This document shows positions 1 through 9,906 of a DNA stretch of 64,000 bases, in pieces. The notes below the pieces were generated by a model that was not told the DNA's origin, ran no database searches, and saw nothing but the letters and a program-made list of their open reading frames with translations. The stretch spans positions 1 to 64,000 of the forward strand of contig NZ_QAGM01000008.1 in assembly GCF_003049725.1 (NCBI RefSeq). Direction: 5' to 3'. How positions within the stretch are numbered: the first letter of the stretch is position 1; each line of letters opens with the position of its first letter. Both the position numbers and the translations under genes were made by a program. Source of the stretch: Oceanimonas marisflavi. GTDB lineage: Bacteria > Pseudomonadota > Gammaproteobacteria > Enterobacterales > Aeromonadaceae.

Positions 1-162
1 GGGTACAAACCGCCGTTCCGGCACATCCGCATGGCGAGCTGGCGAAATGCGCGAAGCCCATTAGCCAGTTATGCGATGCCAAACCGCTGGTTCCAGGAAC
101 TGGGTCTGGTTAATCTTGAAGAGGTCAGGACAGGGTATGTGTTCAGCCCACAGGCTGAATAA
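1..162 (+). CDS. Group II intron reverse transcriptase/maturase, C-terminal fragment (5' end outside window)
   Basis: Frame 1 is open from the window edge to TAA at 160-162 and encodes the last 53 residues of an intron-encoded protein. The segment with RMASWRNARSPLASYAMPNR followed by WFQELGLVNLEEV resembles the C-terminal end of bacterial group II intron RT/maturases, where a conserved short tail follows the maturase (X) domain. The stop lies just upstream of a recognisable intron domain V, which is the usual relation between the ORF in domain IV and the 3' ribozyme domains. RT catalytic motifs lie outside the window, so activity cannot be judged. Inference: a full-length intron or its remnant extends left of base 1. 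Confidence 0.75.
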   Translation, partial: GYKPPFRHIRMASWRNARSPLASYAMPNRWFQELGLVNLEEVRTGYVFSPQAE

Positions 163-172
163 AAGTAGGCAT

Positions 173-243
173 GAGCCGTATACGAGGTCCGTACGTACGG
201 TTCTGTGAGAGGGATGAGGCGGTAACGCCTCACCCTACTCGAT
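173..243 (+). ncRNA. Group II intron 3' end: domains V and VI
   Basis: Starting at 173, GAGCCGTA pairs with TACGGTTC near 196-203. An inner TACG/CGTA stem and a two-base CG bulge give the compact domain V hairpin typical of bacterial group II introns. It is followed by a GAGGCG-GTAA-CGCCTC stem (domain VI) and a 3' end reading CTACTCGAT. The intron-exon junction is put at about 243 by analogy with introns ending in a terminal AY; the exact base is uncertain because the 5' exon is not visible. The element points the opposite way to lipA. Confidence 0.75.
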
Positions 244-280
244 GTGTCTGATGGGGATGACGGAAGGGCTGGACTTTTCT

Positions 281-315
281 CCTCACCCCTCACCCCTCAC
301 CCCTCACCCCTCACG
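281..315. repeat. Heptamer tandem repeat, CCTCACC x5 (single arm)
   Basis: Five consecutive 7-bp units (CCTCACC four times, then CCTCACG) sit between the intron end and the lipA stop codon. The same heptamer is found at 11434-11499 and 34017-34072, but there it comes with an inverted partner arm (GTGAGGG type). No partner arm is visible here on the intron side. Confidence 0.85.
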
Positions 316-319
316 GGGG

Positions 320-1285
320 TTATTTCACTTCCACACCCTGCGCCTGCAGATCGGCGTGGTAGGACGAACGCACAAAGGGGCCACAGGCGGCGTGGGTAAA
401 GCCGATGCTGTCGGCCACTTCCTTCAGCTCGTCGAACTCGGCGGGCGGCACATAGCGCTTCACCGGCAGGTGATGACGGCTGGGCTGCAGGTACTGGCCC
501 AGGGTCAGCATGGTGACATTGTGCTCACGCAGATCCTTGAGCACTTCCACGATTTCCTCGTTGGTCTCGCCCAGGCCCATCATCAGGCCGGACTTGGTGG
601 CCACCTGAGGGTGCATTTCCTTGAACCGGCGCAGCAGCTCCAGCGACCACTTGTAGTCGGCGCCGGGACGAGCCACCCGGTACAGGCGCGGGGCGGTTTC
701 CAGGTTGTGGTTGAACACGTCCGGCGGCGTGTCCTTGAGGATCTCCAGGGCGGTGTCCATGCGACCACGGAAGTCCGGGGTCAGAATTTCAATTTTGGTG
801 TTCGGGCTCTGCTCGCGAATGGCGCGAATGCAGTCGGCGAAGTGCTGGGCTCCGCCATCCCGCAGATCGTCTCTGTCCACCGAGGTGATCACCACGTATT
901 TCAGGCCCAGCTCCTTGATGGTCTTGGCCAGCTTGGCGGGCTCTTCCGGATCCACCGGCAGCGGGCGGCCGTGGGCCACGTCGCAGAAGGGGCAACGGCG
1001 GGTACAGATGGCCCCCAGGATCATAAAGGTGGCGGTGCCGTGGTTGAAACACTCGGCCAGGTTGGGGCAGGAGGCCTCTTCACAAACCGAGTGCAGTTTG
1101 TTCTCGCGCATGATGTTCTTGAGGCCCTGTATGCGCTGGTTGCTGGGAGGAAGCTTGATCTTCATCCACTCCGGCTTGCGCAGCACTTCCTCTTCCTGCT
1201 CGGGCATGTATTTGACCGGGATCAGGGCCATCTTGTCGGCGTCGCGCAATTTTACGCCGGGTTCGACGCGTACGGGTTTGCTCAT
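320..1285 (-). CDS. lipA: Lipoyl synthase LipA
   Basis: Radical-SAM enzyme that inserts two sulfurs into octanoyl groups on E2/GcvH domains, using two 4Fe-4S clusters. The 321-residue product matches the E. coli length. It shows the auxiliary-cluster cysteines C68, C73 and C79 (motif [12 protein letters not shown]), the radical-SAM cysteines C94, C98 and C101 (CTRRCPFC), and a C-terminal RSSY motif containing the conserved serine. The frame is open further upstream, but [10 protein letters not shown] is the family-like start and overlaps the lipB stop by 4 bp, so translation of the two is probably coupled. Cytoplasmic; acts after LipB on octanoylated protein. Confidence 0.97.
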   Translation of the reverse strand: MSKPVRVEPGVKLRDADKMALIPVKYMPEQEEEVLRKPEWMKIKLPPSNQRIQGLKNIMRENKLHSVCEEASCPNLAECFNHGTATFMILGAICTRRCPFCDVAHGRPLPVDPEEPAKLAKTIKELGLKYVVITSVDRDDLRDGGAQHFADCIRAIREQSPNTKIEILTPDFRGRMDTALEILKDTPPDVFNHNLETAPRLYRVARPGADYKWSLELLRRFKEMHPQVATKSGLMMGLGETNEEIVEVLKDLREHNVTMLTLGQYLQPSRHHLPVKRYVPPAEFDELKEVADSIGFTHAACGPFVRSSYHADLQAQGVEVK

Positions 1286-1935
1286 AGTTTTACTTTCTCT
1301 GTGGTGTAGTAGAGATGTTGATAGCCCAGCCGGTTTGCCAGCAGGGGCACCAGGCGGGACTGGGCTTCGTCGAGAGTCTGGGGGCCACCCAGAGCACAGC
1401 ACTGGGTCATGGCCATGCCCGCATAGCCGCAAGGGTTGATGCGCAGAAAAGGATTCAGATCCATGTTGACGTTCAGTGCCAGGCCATGAAAGGAACAGCC
1501 TCGCCGCACCCGCAGGCCGAGAGAGGCGATCTTGCTGTCGTCTACATAGACGCCCGGGGCATCGGGTTTGGCATAGGCCTCGATATTGTATTCACCCAGC
1601 AGGCTGACGATGGACTCTTCCATGGCGGTGACCAGATTGCGTACACCGAGTTTTTTGCGGCGCACGTCGAGCAGCAGATATAACACCAGCTGGCCCGGGC
1701 CATGGTAGGTGACCTGACCACCGCGATCGGCCTGTACCACGGGAATGTCACCGGCGTTGAGCACATGCTCGGCCTTGCCGGCCTGCCCCTGAGTAAACAC
1801 CGGCAGGTGCTCCACCAGCCAGAATTCATCACCCGTATCCTGATCGCGCAGATCGGTGAAATTCTGCATGGTGTGCCAGACGTGCTCGTATGACGCCAGC
1901 CCCCAGTGCCTGATGGTGAGTTTGTCCTGCTGCAT
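1282..1935 (-). CDS. lipB: Octanoyltransferase LipB
   Basis: Transfers octanoate from acyl carrier protein to the lipoyl domains of dehydrogenase complexes, supplying the LipA substrate. The 217-residue protein carries the [14 protein letters not shown] segment, the [12 protein letters not shown] segment and the NPCGYAG motif with the acyl-thioester cysteine and its partner lysine region. It is the upstream member of a tight ybeD-lipB-lipA operon on the minus strand, 9 bp after ybeD and overlapping lipA by 4 bp. Nothing unusual was seen. Confidence 0.96.
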   Translation of the reverse strand: MQQDKLTIRHWGLASYEHVWHTMQNFTDLRDQDTGDEFWLVEHLPVFTQGQAGKAEHVLNAGDIPVVQADRGGQVTYHGPGQLVLYLLLDVRRKKLGVRNLVTAMEESIVSLLGEYNIEAYAKPDAPGVYVDDSKIASLGLRVRRGCSFHGLALNVNMDLNPFLRINPCGYAGMAMTQCCALGGPQTLDEAQSRLVPLLANRLGYQHLYYTTEKVKL

Positions 1936-1944
1936 GAATGGGCC

Positions 1945-2208
1945 TCAGAGAACGTACTTGACCAGCTCAATGTTGCCCAGCTCTCGGTACAAAAGCTCGA
2001 CATGTTCCTTGCTCTGTACCATGACCTGTACGCTGACAGAGTGGTAATTGCCCTTGCTGCTGGGGCGCACCTGAGGGCTGTAGTCACCGGGGGCGTGTTG
2101 CTGCAGCACTTCGACTACCAGGTCGGGCAGACGTTCATCGGCCAGGCCCAGCACCTTGAACGGAAAGCGACAGGGGAATTCAAGCAACTCATCAAATTTG
2201 GTATTCAT
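1945..2208 (-). CDS. ybeD: YbeD/DUF493 family protein
   Basis: Small 87-residue cytoplasmic protein starting [20 protein letters not shown], the typical N-terminus of YbeD (DUF493), a predicted ACT-like regulatory fold. In enterobacteria it lies between dacA and lipB, exactly as here. Its biochemical role is not established; operon position suggests a link to lipoate metabolism, but that is inference. It is first in ybeD-lipB-lipA, separated from dacA by a 166-bp gap holding a hairpin. Confidence 0.93.
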   Translation of the reverse strand: MNTKFDELLEFPCRFPFKVLGLADERLPDLVVEVLQQHAPGDYSPQVRPSSKGNYHSVSVQVMVQSKEHVELLYRELGNIELVKYVL

Positions 2209-2341
2209 GGCAACCTTTGAAACAGCGGTATTCGATTGGGGATGGAGGTAATTTCCATCACCTGTGTCGCATTTTTATCATAAAACCGGCTAATTCGAAA
2301 CCGGCAACTTGCAGGGGATTCGGGCTGTGGAAGAAAAGTGA

Positions 2342-2366
2342 AAGGGCCGGCAGAACACCGGCCCCG
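2342..2366 (-). terminator. Probable dacA terminator
   Basis: GGGCCGG and CCGGCCC form a strong stem around a 7-nt loop just downstream of the dacA stop. On the minus strand it is followed by a pyrimidine-rich CTTTCACTTTTC tract. The T-run is broken, so termination efficiency is uncertain. Confidence 0.55.
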
Positions 2367-2374
2367 GATTCGAA

Positions 2375-3547
2375 TCAGTTGAACAGTCCCTGTACCAGCA
2401 GGGTAATGTAATCGATCAGCCGGCTGAACAGACCGCCCTGTTCAATGTCTTCCAGTGCCACCAGGGGCACGGTGGCCACGTCCTGATCACCCAGGCGCAG
2501 GTGCAGGGTGCCTACCTGCTGACCCTTGGCCAGCGGCGCTTTCAGCGCCTGATCCAGGGTGAAATCGGCTTTCAGGCTCTGGGCCTGGCCCCGGGGAATG
2601 GTCACTGCGACTGCCTTGTCCACGCCGAGGGCGACGGTATTCTTGTCGCCCATCCAGATTTTCTGGTCCACCAGCTTGCTGCCGGCCTCGTAGGGGGTCA
2701 GGGTCTGGTAGAAGCGGAAGCCGTAGGTCAGCAGTTTTTTGCTTTCCGCGGCCCGGGCCCGCTCGCTGGCGGCGCCCATGACCACGGCAATCAGGCGCAT
2801 GTCGTCCTTGGTGGCGGAAGACACCAGGTTGTAACCCACGGCGCTGACGTGGCCGGTCTTGATGCCGTCCACGTTAAGGGACTGATCCCACAGCAGGGTA
2901 TTGCGGTTATGCTGGGTGATGCCGTTATAGGTAAACGACTTTTCGGCGTAGATGGCATATTCCTCGGGAACATCCCGGATCAGCGCCTGGCCCAGCAGCG
3001 CCATATCATAGGCGGTGGTATACATGTCGTCGCTGTGCAGGCCATGGGGCGTCACAAAATGGCTGTCTTTCATCCCCAGGCGGGCGGCCCAGGAGTTCAT
3101 CAGATCGGCAAAGGAGTTGACGCTGCCGGCCAGATGCTCGGCCACGGCAACGGTGGCGTCGTTGCCGGACTGAATAATGATGCCCCGGTTGAGGTCGTCA
3201 ATGCTGACCTGCTTGCCCACTTCCAGGAACATCACCGAGGAGCCGGGAAAGTTCTGGGCCCAGGCGGCTTCGCTGATGGTGACCAGATCGTCGCGCTTGA
3301 CCTTGCCTTCTTCCAGCGCCTGACCAAGCACATAGGATGTGAGCATTTTGGTCAGACTGGCCGGCGGCAGTTTCTGATCGGCATTTTCCGCTACCAGTAC
3401 CTGGCCGCTGGCGTAGTCCATCAGTATGTAAGACTTGGCGGCAATGGCCGGCGGCTCGGGGATCATGGGCGCTGAGGTTTGTGCCTGGGCGGCAAAGGAC
3501 ATCAGGCCGGCAAGGGCGAGAGTAGACAGAGTGTTAACCGTACGCAT
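2375..3547 (-). CDS. dacA: D-alanyl-D-alanine carboxypeptidase PBP5 (DacA)
   Basis: Periplasmic, membrane-anchored penicillin-binding protein that trims the terminal D-Ala of peptidoglycan pentapeptides. The 390-residue protein has a cleavable signal peptide (ending near AAQAQ), the SxxK motif S64-L-T-K67, the SGN motif S127-G-N129, a KTG motif in DGIKTGHVSAVGYNL, the C-terminal PBP5 beta domain, and a terminal amphipathic helix (FSRLIDYITLLVQGLFN) expected to sit on the inner membrane. It follows rlpA by 72 bp, in the shape-determining cluster rodA-mltB-rlpA-dacA also seen in pseudomonads. Confidence 0.97.
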   Translation of the reverse strand: MRTVNTLSTLALAGLMSFAAQAQTSAPMIPEPPAIAAKSYILMDYASGQVLVAENADQKLPPASLTKMLTSYVLGQALEEGKVKRDDLVTISEAAWAQNFPGSSVMFLEVGKQVSIDDLNRGIIIQSGNDATVAVAEHLAGSVNSFADLMNSWAARLGMKDSHFVTPHGLHSDDMYTTAYDMALLGQALIRDVPEEYAIYAEKSFTYNGITQHNRNTLLWDQSLNVDGIKTGHVSAVGYNLVSSATKDDMRLIAVVMGAASERARAAESKKLLTYGFRFYQTLTPYEAGSKLVDQKIWMGDKNTVALGVDKAVAVTIPRGQAQSLKADFTLDQALKAPLAKGQQVGTLHLRLGDQDVATVPLVALEDIEQGGLFSRLIDYITLLVQGLFN

Positions 3548-3619
3548 AAGGTGAGTCAGACCCTTTGTTTAAATAATGAATTGGCGTGAATTGCCGTTTT
3601 AAGATGAATTGCGCTGTGT

Positions 3620-4456
3620 TTAGTTCAGGAAATATGCCTGTTCAAATCCCTCGGCGATCAGCCGGGTCAGAATATCGTCCGTTTGAGTGACCGGAATGGG
3701 CCCCATCTGCAACCGATACCATTCGGAACCCTGCTCTACCCGGGCCGGAAAACCATACTCCTTGCTCAGGCGGGCGGCAAGCGCTCTGGCCTTGTCGCCG
3801 GAGCGGGTGGCCAGCAGCTGAATATGGCGGCCCGGTCCCTTGTTGGCCAGACGCAGGTCTTCCTTGCTGGGAGCCATTTTTATCAGTTCCACTTTTACCG
3901 GCGCCGTGCCTTTGCCGAGCATGCCCAGCCGCCAGGCAGCGGCGTAGGACAGGTCGATAACGCGGCCATCGTGAAAGGGACCGCGATCATTGACCCGCAC
4001 CACCACCTGCTTGCCGTTTTCGGTATTGGTCACCCGTACGAATGACGGCAGCGGCAGGTTTTTATGGGCTGCGGTCATGGTATACATGTCGTATACCTCG
4101 CCGTTGGAAGTATGGTAACCGTGAAACTTGGCGCCATACCAGGAGGCTGTGCCTTCGTCCTGGTAATTCTCTATGTCACGCCATACTTCGTAGTCCTGAC
4201 CCCATACGTTGTAGTCCTTGTTGCCCTGACGGCTGTAGGGCTCATAACGCGGCACGGCATCCTTCACGTGGGACATGTCGGGCATTTCCCCCGGCGCCAT
4301 GTCCTTGCGCATGCTGTAACGGCCACCGGCGGTCTCCCGGTCGTAGGCATCGTCCCTGGTCTGCGGCTTTTCGGGCTGGGAGCTGCAGGCTGCCAGCAGC
4401 AAAACAGCCAGAGGCAGCAACGCTCGCGGGCGCAAGAAGTTAACGCTGTTGTTCAT
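3620..4456 (-). CDS. rlpA: Septal-ring lytic transglycosylase RlpA (lipoprotein)
   Basis: Outer-membrane lipoprotein that cleaves naked glycan strands; its SPOR domain targets denuded peptidoglycan at the septum. The 278-residue protein has a lipobox LLLAAC, a double-psi beta-barrel domain (EGTASWYGAKFHGYHTSNGE through VRVNDRGPFHDGRVIDLS) and a C-terminal SPOR domain. The ATG at 4456 is chosen because it directly precedes the signal sequence; an in-frame ATG at 4477 would add seven charged residues. This start overlaps the mltB coding end by 17 bp, suggesting translational coupling. Confidence 0.94.
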   Translation of the reverse strand: MNNSVNFLRPRALLPLAVLLLAACSSQPEKPQTRDDAYDRETAGGRYSMRKDMAPGEMPDMSHVKDAVPRYEPYSRQGNKDYNVWGQDYEVWRDIENYQDEGTASWYGAKFHGYHTSNGEVYDMYTMTAAHKNLPLPSFVRVTNTENGKQVVVRVNDRGPFHDGRVIDLSYAAAWRLGMLGKGTAPVKVELIKMAPSKEDLRLANKGPGRHIQLLATRSGDKARALAARLSKEYGFPARVEQGSEWYRLQMGPIPVTQTDDILTRLIAEGFEQAYFLN

Positions 4457-5411
4457 AGGCCTGCCTGATCTCTTCACTCAGTTGATAAACCGCCATGGCG
4501 TAAAGCGGACTGCGATTATAGCGGGTAATCACATAGAAGTTATGGCGCACCACCCAGTATTCGGGGCCGTCGGCACCGTCGAGCCTGAGCAGCTTGACCG
4601 GCGTGTCCGGAGCGAGTTCGGCATTTGTGCTGACCCCGGCGGCGGCCAGCTCGGCCCAGCTGTAGTCAAGTTCCAGCGTGTCGGAGAGCAGCGCCCCGGC
4701 GGCCTGTTCGTCGGCCACGCGGGCAGGGTGAGCCACCGGCTCGCCCGGCTGCCACTTGTGCTGGTGAAAGTAGTTGGCCACGCTGCCGATGGCATCGGTG
4801 GCGTCAAACAGGTTGGTATGGCCGTCCTGGTTGAAGTCCACCGCATAATGGCGGTAGCTGGAGGAAATGAACTGGCCCATGCCCATGGCGCCGGCGTAGG
4901 AGCCTTTTTGCTCGTCCAGTGCCCATTGCTGCTCGCCGGCCAGTTTCAGGTAGTGCCCCAGCTCGGAGCGGAAAAAGGCGCCCCGGGGCGGGTAGTGAAA
5001 GCCGAGGGTATAGAGCGCGTCGAGCACCTTGTGGCTGCCCATATGAGCGCCGTAGTAGGTTTCCACCCCGATAATGGCGGCAATGATTTGTGCCGGCACC
5101 TGAAACTCCTGCCCGGCCCGGGCCAGCAGTGGCTGATGCTCCTGCCAGAAAGCGGCACCCTGCTCGATGCGCTTGTCGGTGAGAAAGATGGGCCGGTACT
5201 GGTGCCAGGGCTTGGCTTCGGCGGGCCGGGTCATGGCATCGATGATCGATTGCTGATAATGCGCCTGCGCCAGGGCCTGATTAAGCGCATCCTGGCTCAG
5301 TTCAAATTTGCCGGCCAGTTCATTCAGCCACTGCTGCTGCTCCGGCACGGTCGGTGCCGCCGAGGCGGACATTGATAACCACACTGCCACTGAAAGAAGG
5401 GCGAGGCGCAT
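4440..5411 (-). CDS. mltB: Membrane-bound lytic murein transglycosylase B (MltB)
   Basis: Lytic transglycosylase of the SLT_2/MltB family that cleaves the glycan backbone to 1,6-anhydro products. The 323-residue protein has an N-terminal signal peptide, the catalytic-Glu segment IIAAIIGVETYYG and the GAMGMGQFISSSYRHYAVDF region typical of MltB. Unlike E. coli MltB it shows no lipobox cysteine near the signal cleavage site, so it is more likely soluble periplasmic. It lies between rodA and rlpA as in Pseudomonas, so a wall-turnover activity sits in the elongasome operon. Confidence 0.94.
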   Translation of the reverse strand: MRLALLSVAVWLSMSASAAPTVPEQQQWLNELAGKFELSQDALNQALAQAHYQQSIIDAMTRPAEAKPWHQYRPIFLTDKRIEQGAAFWQEHQPLLARAGQEFQVPAQIIAAIIGVETYYGAHMGSHKVLDALYTLGFHYPPRGAFFRSELGHYLKLAGEQQWALDEQKGSYAGAMGMGQFISSSYRHYAVDFNQDGHTNLFDATDAIGSVANYFHQHKWQPGEPVAHPARVADEQAAGALLSDTLELDYSWAELAAAGVSTNAELAPDTPVKLLRLDGADGPEYWVVRHNFYVITRYNRSPLYAMAVYQLSEEIRQAYEQQR

Positions 5412-5429
5412 TTACGGGTTCCTTGTTTG

Positions 5430-6530
5430 TTATTTCGCCAACAGGCGCTTGTGAGTATGAACGGACATGAGAATGCCAAATCCGGCCATCAGTGTCACCA
5501 TGGAGGTGCCGCCAAAGCTTATCAGTGGCAGTGGTACGCCGACTACCGGCAGCAGGCCGCTGACCATGCCGATGTTGACGAATACATAGACGAAAAAGGT
5601 CAGGGTGAGGGCGCCCGCCAGCAGCCGGGGAAAGGCCCCCTGAGCCTGCACCGAGATCTGCAGGCCGCGACCGATAATAAACAGATACATCAGCATCAGC
5701 AGGCAGACACCCACCAGACCAAACTCCTCGGCCAGCACCGCAAAAATGAAGTCGGTATGACGCTCGGGCAGAAACTCCAGCTGGGACTGGGTGCCGTGCA
5801 GCCAGCCCTTGCCCCAGAGGCCGCCGGAGCCGATGGCAATCTTGGACTGAATGATATGGTATCCGGCTCCCAGGGGATCGCTTTCCGGGTTGAGCAGAGT
5901 CAGTACCCGTCGCTTTTGGTAGTCGTGCATCAGAAAGTACCACAGCGCCGGCAGAAAGGCGGCCAGTCCCGCCAGCGCCAGCAGGATCAACCGCCAGGGC
6001 AGACCGGCCAGAAAAATCACGAACAGCCCGGAGGCGGCCACCAGCACCGAAGTGCCCAGGTCCGGCTGCTTGGCGATCAGCAGGGTGGGAACCAGCACCA
6101 GCACAAAGGCGATGGCCACATGCAGCAGGCCGGGGGGCAGCGGGTAGCGGCTGATGTAGGCGGCGATGGTGATGGGCATGGCCAGCTTGAGGGCTTCCGA
6201 GGGCTGAAAACGGAAGCTGCCGATTTCCAGCCAGCGCTGGGCACCCTTGCCAATATCACCCACCAGCAGCACCAGTATCAGCAATATGATCCCGATAATG
6301 AACACCGGCGGCGCCCAGCGGGCGTAAAAACCGGGTGGCAGCTGGGCCAGCACGATCATGACGGTGAGTGACAGGCCAATACGCATGCCCTGGCGGGTGA
6401 CCGCCTGCAGATCTTCACCGGTGGCCGAATACAGGATCACCATGCTGGCGGACAGCAGCAGCAACAGCCCGGCCAGCAGCGGCCAGTCCAGGTGCAGGCG
6501 CTCGCCCAGGGTGCGACGGTGCTTATTCAT
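5430..6530 (-). CDS. rodA: Rod-shape peptidoglycan glycosyltransferase RodA (MrdB)
   Basis: SEDS-family polytopic membrane glycosyltransferase that polymerises lipid II in the elongasome together with PBP2. It is 366 residues with about ten hydrophobic segments. Family signatures include [56 protein letters not shown] and a C-terminal [13 protein letters not shown]. The start [19 protein letters not shown] at 6530 is chosen; the open frame upstream runs antisense-like through mrdA. It overlaps the mrdA stop by 8 bp. Confidence 0.96.
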   Translation of the reverse strand: MNKHRRTLGERLHLDWPLLAGLLLLLSASMVILYSATGEDLQAVTRQGMRIGLSLTVMIVLAQLPPGFYARWAPPVFIIGIILLILVLLVGDIGKGAQRWLEIGSFRFQPSEALKLAMPITIAAYISRYPLPPGLLHVAIAFVLVLVPTLLIAKQPDLGTSVLVAASGLFVIFLAGLPWRLILLALAGLAAFLPALWYFLMHDYQKRRVLTLLNPESDPLGAGYHIIQSKIAIGSGGLWGKGWLHGTQSQLEFLPERHTDFIFAVLAEEFGLVGVCLLMLMYLFIIGRGLQISVQAQGAFPRLLAGALTLTFFVYVFVNIGMVSGLLPVVGVPLPLISFGGTSMVTLMAGFGILMSVHTHKRLLAK

Positions 6531-8412
6531 GGTTGATGGATTCCTCGTCGGGCTTTGACTGTTCGGGGAGCAGATAGGCGTCGAGCATGGCCCGGGCGAC
6601 AGGTGCGGCATGGGAACTGCCACCGCCGACGTTTTCCAGCACCACGGAGACCACCGCTTCGGGGTGCTCATAGGGAGCAAAGGCCACAAACAGGGCGTTG
6701 TCGCGCAGGTGTTCCTTGGTGCTTTCGTGATCGTATTGCTGGTTTTCCGCCAGGCTGAATACCTGGGCCGTGCCCGACTTGCCGGCGGCCACATAGGGGG
6801 TGCCGGTAAAGGCGCGGCGCGCCGTGCCTTCGTTGCCGTTTACTACCCGCCACATGCCGGTGAGCGCCACCTTCCAGTAATTGTCCTGCCTGAGCACAAT
6901 GGGCTCGCCGTGGCTGACGGGCATGGGCACCCGGCTGCCGTTGATGGCGATGGCATTGAGCAGGCGGGGGTGAACCGTGTCACCGTGATCCACCATGATG
7001 GAAGTGGCCCGGGCCAGCTGCAGCGGAGTGGCGGTCCAGTAGCCCTGGCCTATGCCCACCGATATGGTGTCGCCCTGATACCAGGGTTGCTTGTGGCGGC
7101 GTTGTTTCCAGTCCCGTGACGGCATGGTGCCACTGCTTTCTTCATGCAGATCGATGCCCGAGGCCTGGCCAAAGCCAAAGCGGCTCATGTAGTCGTGAAT
7201 GGTGTCTATGCCGGTCCGGTAGGCCAGGTCGTAGAAAAAGGTATCGGCGGAAATCTCGATGGCCCGGTACACGTCCATCCAGCCATGACCCCAGCGCCGC
7301 CAGTCGCGGAACTTGCGTTTGGTGTTGGGAATCTGAAAATAGGGACCGCCGAAATAGCGGGTTCCCGGGGTGATGGCGCCCTCGTTCAGCCCCATCACCG
7401 ACAGCATGGGCTTGACCGTGGAGGCGGGGGCGTAAATGCCCTGGCTGGCGCGGTTGATCAGCGGCCGGTCGGGGTTTTGCAGCAACGCCCGGTAGTCGGG
7501 ACCGCTGATGCCGTGCACAAACAGGTTGGGATCGTAGCTAGGGTTGGAAATAATGGCCCGTACCTGACCGTCTTTAGGGGTCATCAGCACGATGGCGCCG
7601 CGCTTTCCTTCAAGCAGTGTCTGGGCGTGCTGCTGCAGCCGAATATCCAGGTTCAGATAGATGTCACTGCCGGGCACCGGGGGCTCGTATTTGAGGGTCC
7701 GGATCACCCGGCCGCGGTTGTTGACCTCTACTTCCTGGTAGCCCACGTGACCATGCAGCAGATCCTCGTAATAACGTTCCACGCCCAGTTTGCCGATATC
7801 CCGGGTGGCGGCATAGTTGGCCAGCTTGTTGTCTTCCCGCAGCCGCTCTACATCGCGGTCGTTGATTTTGGCCATGTAACCCAGCACGTGGGTCAGGGTG
7901 TCCTTGAAGGGATAGTAACGCTTGAGGTAGGCCTCGATGGCGGCACCGGGAAACTTGTGCTGGTTGATGCTGAACAGCGCCACCTGATCTTCATTCAGCC
8001 GGCTGACCAGCACCACCGGATTAAAGCGACGCTGGCGACGGACGTCATGGAAAAAACGCTCTCGAATATCGGGGTCAAGATCCAGCAGCTCGATCAGGGC
8101 ATCGACGGTGGCGTCCAGATCGCCGGCCTTTTCCGGGGTGATTTCCAGGCTGTAGATGGGGCGGTTTTCCGCCAGCAGCACGCCGTTGCGATCAAAGATC
8201 AGGCCCCGGGTGGGGGCAATGGGCACCACCTTGATACGATTATCGTTGGAGCGGGTCTGATAACTCTGATGCTGGTTTACCTGCAGATGGTACAGGTTGG
8301 CAAACAGGACCCCCATCAGCACCACAATACCGATAAAGGACACCAGAGTACGGCGCCAGTGCAGGGATGTCTCGGCGACATGATCGCGCATTTTTACCCG
8401 GGACCTGGCCAT
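6523..8412 (-). CDS. mrdA: Penicillin-binding protein 2 (MrdA)
   Basis: Class B transpeptidase that crosslinks wall peptides during elongation, partnered with RodA. The 629-residue protein has one N-terminal TM segment (about residues 23-43), a pedestal/dimerisation domain (about 60-240), and the transpeptidase domain with S331-T-V-K334, a SADTFF (SxD) motif and [11 protein letters not shown] (KSG). The serine lies one residue from E. coli PBP2 S330. It is encoded immediately upstream of rodA with an 8-bp overlap and 3 bp after rlmH. Confidence 0.97.
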   Translation of the reverse strand: MARSRVKMRDHVAETSLHWRRTLVSFIGIVVLMGVLFANLYHLQVNQHQSYQTRSNDNRIKVVPIAPTRGLIFDRNGVLLAENRPIYSLEITPEKAGDLDATVDALIELLDLDPDIRERFFHDVRRQRRFNPVVLVSRLNEDQVALFSINQHKFPGAAIEAYLKRYYPFKDTLTHVLGYMAKINDRDVERLREDNKLANYAATRDIGKLGVERYYEDLLHGHVGYQEVEVNNRGRVIRTLKYEPPVPGSDIYLNLDIRLQQHAQTLLEGKRGAIVLMTPKDGQVRAIISNPSYDPNLFVHGISGPDYRALLQNPDRPLINRASQGIYAPASTVKPMLSVMGLNEGAITPGTRYFGGPYFQIPNTKRKFRDWRRWGHGWMDVYRAIEISADTFFYDLAYRTGIDTIHDYMSRFGFGQASGIDLHEESSGTMPSRDWKQRRHKQPWYQGDTISVGIGQGYWTATPLQLARATSIMVDHGDTVHPRLLNAIAINGSRVPMPVSHGEPIVLRQDNYWKVALTGMWRVVNGNEGTARRAFTGTPYVAAGKSGTAQVFSLAENQQYDHESTKEHLRDNALFVAFAPYEHPEAVVSVVLENVGGGSSHAAPVARAMLDAYLLPEQSKPDEESINHE

Positions 8413-8415
8413 GAC

Positions 8416-8886
8416 TTACTCCCGGTGATAGGGGTGGTTGTTGTTGATGCTCCATGCACGGTAAAGACTTTCCGCCGCCAGCACCCGCACCAGGGGATGA
8501 GGCAGGGTCAGCGGCGACAGCGACCAGCTTTGCTCGGCCGCGGCCTTGCACGCCGGCGCCAGCCCCTCGGGGCCGCCAATCAGAATGGCCACGTCGCGGC
8601 CGTCGTGTTGCCAGCGGGTCAGCTGACCGGCCAGTTGCTCCGTGGTCCAGGGCTTGCCGGGAATATCCAGGGTTACAATGCAGGCTGATTTGTTGATGGC
8701 AGCCAGCATCTGCTCGCCTTCCCTGTGCAGAATGCGATCGATATCGGCGTTCTTGCCCCGTTTGCCGGCGGCAATTTCGGTGAGTTCCAGAGGCATGTCC
8801 CGGGGAAAGCGGCGCTGGTATTCCTGAAAGCCCGTGGTAACCCAGGCCGGCATTCTGGTGCCGACCGCCACCAGCTGCAGTTTCAT
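8416..8886 (-). CDS. rlmH: 23S rRNA pseudouridine-1915 N3-methyltransferase RlmH
   Basis: SPOUT-class methyltransferase that modifies pseudouridine 1915 in 23S rRNA helix 69. The 156-residue protein matches the E. coli length (155). It begins [16 protein letters not shown] and carries [14 protein letters not shown] and the [26 protein letters not shown] trefoil-knot segment that binds SAM. It overlaps rsfS by 4 bp, a conserved rsfS-rlmH-mrdA-rodA operon order. Confidence 0.97.
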   Translation of the reverse strand: MKLQLVAVGTRMPAWVTTGFQEYQRRFPRDMPLELTEIAAGKRGKNADIDRILHREGEQMLAAINKSACIVTLDIPGKPWTTEQLAGQLTRWQHDGRDVAILIGGPEGLAPACKAAAEQSWSLSPLTLPHPLVRVLAAESLYRAWSINNNHPYHRE

Positions 8887-9227
8887 CCGGCCATGGCTCC
8901 GGCCGTGCTGCCGCCCCAGAGTTTTTCCAGCTGATAAAAGTCGCGGGTTTCTTCCTGCATCACGTGCACGATGGCTTCACCCAGATCGACCAGAACCCAC
9001 TCGCCGGCGCCCTGGCCCTCAACACCCAGCAGGTGCAGGCCGGCGTGTTTGGCTTCGGTGGCCAGGTGATCGGCAATGGAGTTGACGTGGCGGCTGGAAT
9101 TGCCAGAGCAGATGATCATGCAGTCGGTGATGGTGGATTTGCCGGTGACATCCAGTACCTGAATATCGCGGGCCTTGAGATCGTCCAGTTTGTCGACGAT
9201 AAAGTCGTGCAGTGCTTTGTCTTGCAA
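8883..9227 (-). CDS. rsfS: Ribosomal silencing factor RsfS
   Basis: Binds ribosomal protein uL14 on the large subunit and blocks subunit joining when nutrients are short. The 114-residue product shows [24 protein letters not shown] and [28 protein letters not shown], near-diagnostic for the family. A short C-terminal extension ([10 protein letters not shown]) goes beyond the E. coli end and overlaps the rlmH start by 4 bp. It is 31 bp downstream of nadD. Confidence 0.96.
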   Translation of the reverse strand: MQDKALHDFIVDKLDDLKARDIQVLDVTGKSTITDCMIICSGNSSRHVNSIADHLATEAKHAGLHLLGVEGQGAGEWVLVDLGEAIVHVMQEETRDFYQLEKLWGGSTAGAMAG

Positions 9228-9258
9228 GAGCGCATTCTCCTCAATGAAACAATGTGAA

Positions 9259-9906
9259 TTATACCACGGACCCGGTATAGAGTCCCTGTTGTCGAATGTA
9301 GTCCGTTACTGCGTCCGGCAACAAATACTGGGGATTGTTCCCGTTACGAATACAGTCGCGGATCTGGGTGGACGACACGTCCAGCTCGGGGTTGTCGAGC
9401 AGAAAAATATGGCCGGCGGGCGCGCGGTGAATGCGTTCCCGATCCCGGGTGCCGTGGCGCTGGAACAACTCGTTCACCGCGTCGTTAAATTCGGGCTGCC
9501 AGCCGGGTCTGTGGCTCACCACCAGATGAGCCTGGTCCAGCAGCTCCTGCCAGCGGTGCCAGCGATCCAGGCTGCAGAATGAGTCCATGCCCATGATAAA
9601 GCACAGCGGACGGCGGCCCAGCTCCCGGCGCAGCTCCATCAGGGTGTCGATGGTATAGGACGGCGTGGTGCGGTTAAGCTCGCGTTCGTCCACGGTCAGC
9701 CCGGGGGTGGCCGCGGCCGCCAGTCTGGCCATGGCCAGGCGGTGCCGGGGCGCACTGTCGGGCGTGGCGCGGTGCGGTGGAATATGATTGGGCAGCAGAC
9801 GAACTTCACTCAGGCCCAGTTGCTCCTGAGCCTGAATGGCGGTGCGCAAATGGCCGGCGTGAATGGGGTCAAAGGTGCCCCCCAGTAATCCAATGGGTGA
9901 GGTCAT
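9259..9906 (-). CDS. nadD: Nicotinate-nucleotide adenylyltransferase NadD
   Basis: Makes deamido-NAD from nicotinate mononucleotide and ATP in NAD biosynthesis. The 215-residue protein has the nucleotidyltransferase signature [12 protein letters not shown] near the N-terminus and the [12 protein letters not shown] motif (ISSTxxR class) near the C-terminus. It overlaps holA by 4 bp, the usual holA-nadD arrangement. Confidence 0.97.
   Translation of the reverse strand: MTSPIGLLGGTFDPIHAGHLRTAIQAQEQLGLSEVRLLPNHIPPHRATPDSAPRHRLAMARLAAAATPGLTVDERELNRTTPSYTIDTLMELRRELGRRPLCFIMGMDSFCSLDRWHRWQELLDQAHLVVSHRPGWQPEFNDAVNELFQRHGTRDRERIHRAPAGHIFLLDNPELDVSSTQIRDCIRNGNNPQYLLPDAVTDYIRQQGLYTGSVV

Noticed and set aside
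1286-1432. N-terminal extension of lipA
   Set aside because: The extra residues are the lipB 3' region in another frame; [10 protein letters not shown] at 1285 gives the normal length of 321 residues.
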